A stretch of DNA of 64,000 nt from DASZWJ01 sp963813895 (lineage in GTDB: Bacteria > Pseudomonadota > Gammaproteobacteria > JAURND01): the NCBI GenBank assembly GCA_963813895.1, contig CAWFAS010000001.1, forward strand, positions 62,001 to 126,000. The letters are read 5' to 3'. Position numbers and translations under genes: made by a program. The notes beneath the pieces were generated by a model that saw nothing but the letters and a program-made list of their open reading frames with translations, did no database searches and had not been told where the DNA came from. Below, one piece after another: positions 54,580 through 62,904 of this stretch. The stretch's first letter is position 1. The number at the start of each line of letters is the position of its first letter.

Positions 54580-55080
54580 ATGATACGTAGAGTAGTAACC
54601 GCCATAGGTGAAGATGGTAATTCTGTTTTTTTAGAAGACAAGCATATTTCACCTATAAATCCATATCCAGCATTTCCCCGCTTTAGCTTAACTGATTTAT
54701 TCTATACTGAGCAGAACCCGCAACATTTAGATTTGCAAGAAAAACAGCAACCCTTCCAACTTGAGATGCCTCCTGGATCATTCCGTTGCTGCGTTTGTCA
54801 TATTCCCCCCATGTCTGACTTGTTGGCAGATTTCATTGAGCATACTAAACAAACTGGAGGAAAGTTGCCTGAAAATGAAGAAGATTTCATGTTACATAAA
54901 ACACATTCTATAGATTACATTTATGTGCTGAAAGGAGAGGTTTTTCTGCGTTTGGATAACAATAATGAGCGATTATTAAAACAAGGAGATTTTGTTGTAC
55001 AAAAAGGTGCGGTGCATGGTTGGAATAATCGAACAACTGAACGGTGTGATATTTTGGGCATCATGGTAGGAGCCGCTTAA
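54580..55080 (+). CDS. Cupin-domain protein
   Basis: 166 residues from ATG 54580 (AGGAGATAAA upstream); the longer frame from 54469 is upstream noise. Cupin motif 2 is clear: LRLDNNNERLLKQGDFVVQKGAVHGWNN, and DYIYVLKGEVFLRL is motif 1. N-terminal part carries RVVTAIGEDGNSVFLED, as in small cupins related to dioxygenases or sugar isomerases. Substrate unknown. Confidence 0.75.
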   Translation: MIRRVVTAIGEDGNSVFLEDKHISPINPYPAFPRFSLTDLFYTEQNPQHLDLQEKQQPFQLEMPPGSFRCCVCHIPPMSDLLADFIEHTKQTGGKLPENEEDFMLHKTHSIDYIYVLKGEVFLRLDNNNERLLKQGDFVVQKGAVHGWNNRTTERCDILGIMVGAA

Positions 55081-55251
55081 ATCATTAACTGCCACAGCCT
55101 CAACTATCCCTGGGGCGCACCCAGATGTCCTAGATTATCTATTATCAGCAATGAAAAAACACCCGCGATTTGCTGACTACTTATTGTTTCAGCGATATAA
55201 TTTAAGATAAAATAGCGAGATATATTCGAACGGTAAGGTACAATATCTTTT

Positions 55252-55508
55252 CTATAACTTGCATTTTAATCTTGCTGATACTTTATGTTCTTTGCCCCGA
55301 TTGAGTTTTTCACTATTTGCGTCAAGAGCACCAGCGATGGCAATCGGGTTTGGATCCCCAGCAAATGTATTAACGGGAAATAACTTATCAAGCTCAGCAA
55401 AAGCTCCCATATTTTCTAAAATACCAACCATGTGATTAGATGCATTGTTTTCCTTGACACGTTCTGGATTTAGTACCGGGAATAGGTATAGCACCTTTAT
55501 GTTGAATC
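55252..55508 (-). pseudogene. C-terminal fragment of an unknown protein ending in CKL
   Basis: Open frame from the IS66 end to the stop at 55252, about 85 residues (YLFPVLNPERVKENNASNHM, VGILENMGAFAELDKLFPVN...). The end is SARLKCKL; Cys-Lys-Leu is a recognised PTS1 variant. The 5' part was removed by IS66 copy 2, with no matching part on the other side. Family unknown. Confidence 0.5.
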
Positions 55509-55594
55509 GTAAGCGGTAATTAAACCACATTCTTCCGCATTCTAAATTACGCACTATACTGCCCTTATTCATCAATAACGACAAGGGCAATCCC

Positions 55595-55975
55595 ATGAAA
55601 CCAATCAATCACCAACCCGTCTCAGCAAAGGCGAACAAATCAATCTCTCCATCTTTCCAAAGCCCGTCCCAACCAGTCGATTGGCCGGCGATCATGCAGG
55701 AATGGGAAGTCAGCGGACTTCCTCAAAAAGAATTCTGCCAAAGTAGGTCACTGGTCTATGGCCAATTTATGTACCATCGCAATAGATTAAGCCAAAGCAA
55801 AAGAAAATCTCCTGCCTTGCTTTCCGTTAAATTGCACCCAGAAGATCCAACCGCTTCAAAGCCAGCCATTCATGGTTTTATCTTGCAGTGGCCAAATGGT
55901 ACGCGTTTATCCATACCGCCAGGTGCAGATGCCATGACCTTAAAGACCCTACTGAATTATCTGGAGAAACCATGA
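55595..55975 (+). CDS. tnpA: IS66 accessory protein TnpA (copy 2)
   Basis: 126 residues; differs from copy 1 by one residue (Ile4). Its stop overlaps the tnpB start. Confidence 0.85.
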   Translation: MKPINHQPVSAKANKSISPSFQSPSQPVDWPAIMQEWEVSGLPQKEFCQSRSLVYGQFMYHRNRLSQSKRKSPALLSVKLHPEDPTASKPAIHGFILQWPNGTRLSIPPGADAMTLKTLLNYLEKP

Positions 55976-56331
55976 AACTATCCATATCCGCGGAATCGCA
56001 AATTTATATTTATACTGCCAACACCGACATGCGTAAATCCATTAATGGATTAGTCGTGATACTGGTTGACAACTTCCAACAAAATCCCTTACAAGGTGAT
56101 TTATTTATTTTTACTAACCGGCAACGCAATAAAATTAAATTGTTATTTTGGGATAAAAATGGATTTGTAATTTATTATAAGCGATTGGAAAAAGGGCGCT
56201 TTAATTACTCAAAATATATCCAAGGCGACAAAATTATTATCAATGCCGCCCAATTAAATGCACTGCTAATGGGCTTGGATTTTTATTTAATGGGAAATTA
56301 TTCTACCGATCATTATCAAGATTTTTATTAA
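55972..56331 (+). CDS. tnpB: IS66 accessory protein TnpB (copy 2)
   Basis: 119 residues, ATG at 55972 overlapping the tnpA stop. YTANTDMRKSINGL motif. Identical to copy 1. Confidence 0.9.
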   Translation: MKLSISAESQIYIYTANTDMRKSINGLVVILVDNFQQNPLQGDLFIFTNRQRNKIKLLFWDKNGFVIYYKRLEKGRFNYSKYIQGDKIIINAAQLNALLMGLDFYLMGNYSTDHYQDFY

Positions 56332-56382
56332 AAATATCCTGTTTTTTATAGCATAAAACGTGGCTTCTGTTAAACTGTCCAC

Positions 56383-58012
56383 ATGAAAAATCTTGAAGAA
56401 TTTGTCAATAGCGCCACCGGAGAGGATCGGGAGATTTTAGACAATCTGCTGAAATCTTATGCCGAATCCATTCAGGAAAAAAATATTCTCCGACAAAAAA
56501 TTGGTCTTTTGTCCCATGAAAATCGTTTGTTAAAAAAACGATTGTTCGGCAGTCAATCTGAAAAAATAAAAAATGATGAACCTTCTGCCCAAACCGATTT
56601 GCCGCTGTTTAATGAGATTGAAGTTATTAGTAGCGAACTGGAAGTTACTCCTACTAAACCCATCATTGGTGCCACGGTGGCTCCAGAGAATAAACCTTCA
56701 GCGTCACGCAGAAAACCTTTGCCCTCTCATCTAAAGCGCACCATCGTTGAACATGATTTGCTACCAGAAGATAAACAATGCCCTTGTGGCGCCGAACTAG
56801 AATGCATTGGTAAAGAAACCCGTGAAGAATTAATTTATGTTCCCGCCAAGTTGGAAGTGGTTGAACATCACAGTAAAAAATATATCTGCTGCCAATGCGT
56901 CAAGACGAAAGAAACCGATTCCACTCGATCCGGTCACCTCAAAGACGGCGCCCAAGCCACCACAATTAATCCCCAAGAGCTTTGCCTCTCCCAGCCTGTT
57001 GGCTCATATTGCCGTCGCCAAATTCTGTGATCACTTACCACTGTATCGTCAAGAACAAATCTTTGAACGGCTACAGATTGACTTGCCTCGCCAGACAATG
57101 AGCGCCTGGATGATACGCATCGGCGAAGCCATCATCCCGCTGATTAATTTGCTGCAGGATATTATCCTGAACTACGATGTTGCATTTGCCGATGAAACAA
57201 CGCTACAAGTACTCAATGAGCCCGGCAGGCGAGCGCAAACCAAGTCGTTCATTTGGTGTTTTGTCGGCGGACCCCCAGATCAACGCTGCTTAATTTATCA
57301 ATACCACCCACAGCGATCGGCTGCGGTAGCCCAGGGCTTCTTTGCAGATTATCAGGGCGCTTTGCACTGTGATGGCTATGGTGCTTATGACCCTATACTA
57401 AAGTCGGCCTCTATTACGGGGATTAACTGCTTCGCTCATGTACGCCGCAAATTTATTGAAGCGCTGCCCAACGGCAAGGAAAAAGGCGTGGCTGGGCATG
57501 TGGTTAAATTCATCCGCGCCTTATATCGCATCGAAGAGAGCCTGACGGCTGAGAAAGCTAATCCGCAAAAGATATGGGAAGTCCGCCTGCAAAAAGCCGC
57601 GCCTATTCTCAACGAGCTCAAACTCTATTTGGATGAAAAAGCTAAAACGGCGCTACCCAGCAGTCCCGTAGGGGCAGCGATTGCCTATACCCTTAAACGC
57701 TGGCCTTACTTAACCAACTACCTCAAAGATGGCCGATATGAAATAGATAATAATCGCACGGAGCGTGCTATTAAGCCGTTTGTGATAGGTAGAAAAAATT
57801 GGTTATTCGCCGACAGTGTCGCTGGGGCTCACACCAGCGCTCGGCTCTTCAGCTTAATTGAAACGGCCAAAGCCCACCAACTAAATCCGGTTGCTTATTT
57901 GGAATTTATCTTTCAAAAGCTGCCGACCTGCACCAGCCTCCAGGACTATGAAGCTCTGCTGCCTTTTAATCTGAAAGAGGTCCCTTTTTTAAAAAATAGC
58001 ACATCGGCTTGA
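56383..58012 (+). pseudogene. tnpC: IS66 transposase TnpC with a +1 frameshift (copy 2)
   Basis: Same protein as copy 1 but an extra C in CGATCCGG near 56931 (CGATCGG in copy 1) shifts the frame after ...TDSTRS. The first part ends at 57030, the rest is open to 58012. The DDE residues are all in the second part, whose frame opens at about 56837 with an internal ATG. Tyr is intact at the site of the copy 1 nonsense codon. Confidence 0.9.
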
Positions 58013-58045
58013 TTGGGGAAGAACGTCGGTTAATCGGACGCTTAC

Positions 58046-58142
58046 GATTGAGCAGACACAAAATATTGAACAAATGTTGGCGGGACAACTGTCGGCACAG
58101 TTGACTAATACTTTAAAGTGGGCAGATTCCTTACGACAATAA
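58046..58142 (+). pseudogene. C-terminal scrap of an unknown protein at the IS66 border
   Basis: Open frame from the IS end: TIEQTQNIEQMLAGQLSAQL, TNTLKWADSLRQ, stop. Helical, Gln-rich. It does not correspond to the fragment on the other side of the IS. Confidence 0.35.
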
Positions 58143-58181
58143 AATGAATTGAGTAGCAAACATTCAATAGTGTGCATCACC

Positions 58182-58457
58182 TCATTTTGAATTTTCTGAC
58201 TTCTTAAAAATTAGCGTCAACATATACTGATTCAGTGACCTTAATTCATCTTCTGTCCAAGTGTGAGGCGGAACTTTAAGGCAGAAGTGGTCAGGTCGGG
58301 TGTTGGCGGATTGCTCTTATGAGCTAAATAGCCCGTGGCTGCTGCGTCAAAACCATGGCACATGGCGCAACGGGCATTATAAAGTTGCTGCCCTATCCGC
58401 AAAGGTTGTTGAGATATACATTAAAGCTAAAACAAAAAAGCGAATATTTTTCTTCAT
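58182..58457 (-). pseudogene. c-type cytochrome pseudogene
   Basis: Signal peptide MKKNIRFFVLALMYISTTFA, then after a frameshift IGQQLYNARCAMCHGFDAAATG with the haem motif CAMCH, PPTPDLTT, and after another frameshift WTEDELRSLNQYMLTLIF, the usual cytochrome c end. At least two frameshifts, so no holocytochrome can be made. Confidence 0.75.
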
Positions 58458-58529
58458 CCTTCTTTCCTCTAGAACTTTAATCACTAAATCTTTGAATGGA
58501 AATTATGGTCATGTTGTTAAATGAACAAC

Positions 58530-59279
58530 TCAAATTTTTTGCACATGAGAATTTTCACCTACTATTGATTGTCCACCATCAATAATAAAATTTTGCCCAG
58601 TTATGTTTTCTCCTTTGTCTATGAGGAATAGAGCCATATTGGCTATATCTTTGGGATCAATAAAACGCTGTAATGGAATAGGTGCTATTTTATTTTTAAA
58701 ATCCTTTTCTTCCAAATTTTGGCTATCATACATTTTTCCAGGGCTAATACTATTTACTTTGATATTGTACGGTGCAAACTCAATAGCAGCAGTTCGCATC
58801 AAGCCATTGATGCCAGCTTTGGTTGTGGCATAACTCGACATATATGGCAATCCTATTATTTCTCCAGCAATGGATGAAATAAATATAATGTTTCCCGCTT
58901 GTTGTTTCTTCATAACGGAAAAACAAGCCTGAGTGATAAGGAAGGCGCTGGTAAGATTAGTATCCAATGTTTGTTGCCATTCAATTAAACTCAGTTCGCT
59001 GATCAATTTCCAGGGATAAATAGCGATATTTTGTATAACGGCATCGATACGGCCGTATAAAGCGATCGTTTGAGCAATCAAAGATTTTATGTCATGTGAT
59101 GAGTTCATGTCAGCAACACAATAATTAACATCACCCCTTAGTTCTTTTGCTAATTGAGTGAGTTTAGATTGGTTGCGTCCGAGCAGCATTAATTTCATGT
59201 CTTGTTGTGAAAAAAGATGGGCGCATGCGTTGCCAATCATGCTGGTTGCTCCGACAATTAGAATAACTTTATTTTTCAT
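58530..59279 (-). CDS. Short-chain dehydrogenase/reductase
   Basis: 249 residues. Cofactor site GATSMIGNACAHLF, with R in LLGRNQSKL suggesting NADPH; VIQNIAIYP (NNAG variant); catalytic Ser in IIFISSIAG, Tyr and Lys in YATTKAGINGLM; C-terminal GQNFIIDGGQS. Classical FabG-like length. Last gene of a four-gene minus-strand run (60840 to 58530), so probably a tailoring reductase in that unit. Confidence 0.85.
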   Translation of the reverse strand: MKNKVILIVGATSMIGNACAHLFSQQDMKLMLLGRNQSKLTQLAKELRGDVNYCVADMNSSHDIKSLIAQTIALYGRIDAVIQNIAIYPWKLISELSLIEWQQTLDTNLTSAFLITQACFSVMKKQQAGNIIFISSIAGEIIGLPYMSSYATTKAGINGLMRTAAIEFAPYNIKVNSISPGKMYDSQNLEEKDFKNKIAPIPLQRFIDPKDIANMALFLIDKGENITGQNFIIDGGQSIVGENSHVQKI

Positions 59280-59299
59280 ATAACGTTCTCACTATTGAA

Positions 59300-60037
59300 T
59301 CACTTTGCTACAGTTGCTATAAAGGTAATATAGTCGCTTCCATTTAGGGAACGGATAACGCGCTTTATATCTTTAAAGCCAAATTTTTCTAAAAGCAGCG
59401 CCATTTCAAATTCATAATACCAAAGTATGTTCATCTGTTCGTCTTCTTCCGAAACAATTTTATTATTTGAATATTTCGTATAATGTATTTTAGAAAATAG
59501 GTGCTGTTTATATTTATCCGCTGTAGTGTGATTGTGAATCTCTATCCATTCTTTCGAAGGAAGTTCAATTTTGCGAGCGCTAACATCTTCTGCGCCATTT
59601 TCATATAGGGCTTCCCAAGGCACAAAGGTATCTATAATCAGCTTGCCGCCTGGAGTTAACATTCGTTTAAATTTCTCTAATGCAGCATAGGCATTTTCCG
59701 GTGGATAAAGCAGCTGAAAAGAACCGAAAGGGATGATAATGCCTTGATATTGCTGCGGCGTTGACCAAGTCTCAATAGATCCCTGATATAAAACTGGATT
59801 CAGATGTAATTCTTGCGCGCGTTGCCTGCAATGATTCAACATAACGGGGGAACTATCTAGCCCATGAATTTGGTAGCCGAGCTGTAATAATGGAATCAGC
59901 AACCTTCCAGAGCCGCACATAGGCTCAAACAATAAATCTTTATGGATAAATACTTCTTTATAGAGTTGCAGCTCCTCTGTTGAAGCAAATTTTTTATCTG
60001 CGTCATAGAATTCAGCGCAAAGCTGACCATACATCAT
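59300..60037 (-). CDS. Class I SAM-dependent methyltransferase
   Basis: 245 residues. Motif I is LLFEPMCGSGRLLIPLLQLGYQIHGLDSSPVMLNHCRQRA; IIIPFGSFQLLY is motif II-like, GGKLIIDTFVP motif III. The C-terminal part is a beta-rich substrate cap. Substrate unknown. 20 bases upstream of the SDR start and downstream of the NTF2-like gene. Confidence 0.85.
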   Translation of the reverse strand: MMYGQLCAEFYDADKKFASTEELQLYKEVFIHKDLLFEPMCGSGRLLIPLLQLGYQIHGLDSSPVMLNHCRQRAQELHLNPVLYQGSIETWSTPQQYQGIIIPFGSFQLLYPPENAYAALEKFKRMLTPGGKLIIDTFVPWEALYENGAEDVSARKIELPSKEWIEIHNHTTADKYKQHLFSKIHYTKYSNNKIVSEEDEQMNILWYYEFEMALLLEKFGFKDIKRVIRSLNGSDYITFIATVAK

Positions 60038-60073
60038 AACTATCTCCCGGGAGTATTGACAAGTCTCATTATT

Positions 60074-60472
60074 TTATTCTGAAGTTAAAGCATCACCACG
60101 CCAAGGATATGCATGATGTGTCGTGCGATACTCTTGAATAAAATCAATTTTTTGATTTAAGAGTTTGTAAAGACTGCAACCTGAAAATGCATACATAGTA
60201 GCGTTTGAAGTACAGGAGAAATCCCATTCAACAAAAGCAACCGATTTATTTTCGCAGTAATAGAGGCTATACAGATTCCAATGGATTATGGTGCTTTTTG
60301 CTTCCATCCAGAATTGGAACCACCGCTCAATGGCTTCTATACCATGATAAGTCGGGCCATGTGATTCAATGACGATACAGTTTTTGGTCAAGCAAGAAGT
60401 AATTAGGGACAAATTATTTTGCTTCCAGCCATTCATGTATTGCTGAACTAAATTAAGCGCTAGGGTTTCCAT
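60074..60472 (-). CDS. SnoaL/NTF2-like protein
   Basis: 132 residues, cone-like NTF2 fold: LVQQYMNGWKQNNLSLITSCLTKNCIVIESHGPTYHGIEAIERWFQFWM, then beta strands (KSVAFVEWDFSC). Members are isomerases, hydrolases or cyclases in small-molecule pathways; active residues cannot be assigned. Middle of the four-gene run. Confidence 0.75.
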   Translation of the reverse strand: METLALNLVQQYMNGWKQNNLSLITSCLTKNCIVIESHGPTYHGIEAIERWFQFWMEAKSTIIHWNLYSLYYCENKSVAFVEWDFSCTSNATMYAFSGCSLYKLLNQKIDFIQEYRTTHHAYPWRGDALTSE

Positions 60473-60537
60473 CGCTATTCCTCATGGCTGATTAAATTAA
60501 TTTTAGTGAAGACGAAAGACAACAGTGGGCAGTTTTG

Positions 60538-60840
60538 CTAAGAATTCACCTCAAAAATGCCGATTTTTCTCTCAGCTAAAGTGAAATATTCACATTGTTT
60601 ATCAAGCTGATTATATGCTTCTAAATGCTGAGTTTTGAAACTTTCAAAATCATCAATTTTACCCCATCGATCTATTGTAATAAATCTAGCTGGTTTAGCA
60701 TGGTCTTTTAGTAGTGTGGTGCCATGATAATTTTTAGATTGGCTAAACAATAATGTCCATGCGCCGTGTGAACTGTATATTTCTTCGAATAAAGCAATCT
60801 GTGAAGGTTCAACATCAAATTCCCAGATAATATAAATCAT
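60538..60840 (-). CDS. Antibiotic-biosynthesis-monooxygenase-like (ABM) protein
   Basis: 100 residues, dimeric alpha-beta barrel pattern: MIYIIWEFDVEPSQIALFEEIY at the start, FITIDRWGKIDDFESFKTQHLEAYNQLD in the middle. ABM proteins oxygenate polycyclic substrates or act as haem/quinone handling enzymes. First gene of the four-gene run; RBS around CAGGATAC. Confidence 0.7.
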   Translation of the reverse strand: MIYIIWEFDVEPSQIALFEEIYSSHGAWTLLFSQSKNYHGTTLLKDHAKPARFITIDRWGKIDDFESFKTQHLEAYNQLDKQCEYFTLAERKIGIFEVNS

Positions 60841-60896
60841 AGCAGTATCCTGCTTCTAAATTTTATTGAAATTTATCCAATTCATTGGAGCTTTTC

Positions 60897-61028
60897 ATGA
60901 CCATTGAACTTTCCGTCGTTACATACGGCAATGGCGATATCCTGCGCGAAGTATTTAATGCTATCGCAGCTGCCATGAATAACAATTCCACCTTTTATTT
61001 TATAAATCAGCAATATATATTGCGCTAA
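60897..61028 (+). pseudogene. TraG-like conjugation protein, N-terminal remnant
   Basis: 43 codons: MTIELSVVTYGNGDILREVF then NAIAAAMNNNSTFYF. This matches the N-terminus of TraG-type mating-pair proteins (M..LS.YTYGN...L...FNAIA). The rest of the ~900-residue protein is missing; a strong hairpin follows at once. Confidence 0.6.
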
Positions 61029-61033
61029 AAAAT

Positions 61034-61068
61034 GTGTACCCTGACGGGCGCAGCCCGTCAGGGTACAC
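61034..61068. repeat. Perfect 16-bp stem hairpin
   Basis: GTGTACCCTGACGGGC and its exact complement around a GCA loop. No T-run on either side, so more a palindromic element or bidirectional transcription block than a standard terminator. Confidence 0.8.
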
Positions 61069-61304
61069 ACGTGCTGTTGCTAATTTGGCGATTATTTTAG
61101 CAAAGTTTTGTGTAGAAAATTACTTTATTTTGGTTCGTAGAGCAATAAAATAGAGAAAGGGAGGGGCACTCCTTGAGAACCCATATTGTCTATCTTGTTC
61201 ATTAGATTTTTTAGCCTTTATCAGTTTAAACTATAAATGGGCATTAAGAATGCTTGCAGGATATCAAACATTCGTGCATTGATTCAGGTAGACTTTATCG
61301 CATA

Positions 61305-61414
61305 ATATACCCGTTCCACTTAGGATTTCGGTGTTAGTACAGGATGTACTTCATAAATCTCAGCACAAGCTGGACTACTCTAACACCGAAATCCTAAGTG
61401 GAACGGGTATATAC
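61305..61414. repeat. Palindromic element with 33-bp perfect inverted repeats
   Basis: Arm TATACCCGTTCCACTTAGGA...GTGTTAG at 61305-61337 and its complement at 61380-61413, with about 42 bases between. No ORF. MITE-like or a folded non-autonomous repeat. Confidence 0.85.
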
Positions 61415-61456
61415 TAAAATCTCAAAAACATAATTTTAATTGGTGAGGATTGGCTA

Positions 61457-62145
61457 TGATTAATAACCAGGAAATAGAACGCCGTACAAAAGCAACAATA
61501 AGTGATAAAAAAGAAAAATTGGGACCCCGCCATTATTAGACATGCCACCAGATCAGCGCAAAAATTTAATTCTAGCGCATTGTTACCTAACAGGTGATGG
61601 AGTTGGAAAGAATGTAGAGAAATCGATCGAGCTCTATAAGAAAGGAGTAGCCAAAGGAGAGGCTTGGACAAATTTTGGCCTTGCAGAGTGTTATCTATAT
61701 GGCACAGGGGTTGAAAAAGATGAAAAGGAAGCAGTAAAGCTCTATCGATTAGCAGCAGATCAACGTTTTGTACCTGCGCAATTCAGGCTTGGTTCTTGTT
61801 ACTTGAAAGGTGAACTAGTTGAAAAGGATGCAAAGGAAGCAGTCAAGCTTTATCGTTCAGCAGCAGATCGGGGCGACTGCATCTCACAATATAACCTTGC
61901 ACTTTGTTTCATGTATGGTAATGGTGTTGAAAAGGATCAAAAGACAGCAATAAAGTTCTATCAATTAGCAGCAAACCAAGGATTGAATCAAGCGAAATTT
62001 ACTCTTGCAACTCATTATGAAAAAGGCTTCGGTGTTCCAAAAAATCCACAAGCAGCATACGAACTCTATAAAGAAATAGCAGATAAGAAAGAAAAAGACG
62101 CAGATGCTATCCTTGGGCGTTGTTACGAAAAAACAATCCCTAAAC
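61457..62145 (+). pseudogene. Sel1-repeat protein with a frameshift and altered C-terminus
   Basis: Starts MINNQEIERRTKATISDKKE; the frame breaks near 61530, then continues GTPPLLDMPPDQRKNLILAHCYLTGDG. At least five Sel1 repeats (LGSCYLKGELVEKDAKEAVKLYRSAADRGD and similar). The repeats end about residue 200; after 62145 the frame enters unrelated hydrophobic sequence. A protein from the ATG at 61542 could still be made. Sel1 proteins often mediate host interaction in Legionella. Confidence 0.7.
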
Positions 62146-62904
62146 TTATTTTGATAATTTTCGTTGCGCGCATAATACTCTCTATAAAACATTATTATAT
62201 TTTTAACTTTGATTCATTGAGCCCTGTCCTTTTACTATTTTTAATAGCTAGAACCACTTTCATTAGTTATCCCTCATGCGATTTGGCTGGTCGTGCGCAC
62301 GGAAGCCGATATGCAATCTTTTTACGAGTTGGCGCACGATGGTAACCCACGCAGTCCATTAACGCAATCCCTCAAAAAACGCCGGAAAATTGTCTTTTTT
62401 CATCGACCTGATTATTGCCTGGCAGATATTCAGGAATGGGTGGTGAAGGATGCCGTCACGCTGAAGCAATGGTAGATTTATTATGCGAAAACAGCTAATA
62501 AGCTGGCAGACTATATTGAAAAGGCGCCGGGCAATTATGTAGAAGTGCGGCTGTAAAATTAGGCGTTAAAAAATTTTCATTTTCAACTTTTGAATAAAAA
62601 ACAAGGATTTTGGCGAGTATCTTTCGCCTTTACGTAGGCCCACTTCTAGTGATGCTTGACCGGGCAGCTGTTTTTGTGAGGCCAAATACTAGCTTTACAT
62701 GAGAGATCTACATTATTGCACAATCTGATTTACTTTTATTCTCTGGATTTTGTATCGCTTGCTTTTTAAAAATATTGAAATTATATTTAATGTCATCAAC
62801 CTGAGATTCGCCTCCAGAGCTACTATTATTCGATCTATCCTTAAAGCTTGTTGCCGCTCCCAGTAGAACCGTAGAATTTGGCCAAATCTCATAAGGATTG
62901 TGAA
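62146..62904. other. Gap with decayed coding scraps
   Basis: A frame (about 62285-62475) reads VRTEADMQSFYELAHDG, PRSPLTQSLKKRRKIVFFHR, WVVKDAVTLKQW and, in another frame, TANKLADYIEKAPGNYVEVRL (62480-62556). They look like the end of one broken gene of unknown family. Bases 62560-62904 hold no gene; they contain the upstream region of the permease. Confidence 0.4.

Larger units (their letters stand above)
55509..58045 (+). mobile_element. IS66-family element, copy 2, without target duplication
   Basis: Same ends as copy 1 (GTAAGCGG... to ...CGCTTAC) and near-identical sequence, one base longer. Flanking octamers are GTTGAATC and GATTGAGC, which are not duplicates. This implies recombination or deletion after insertion. 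Confidence 0.95.
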
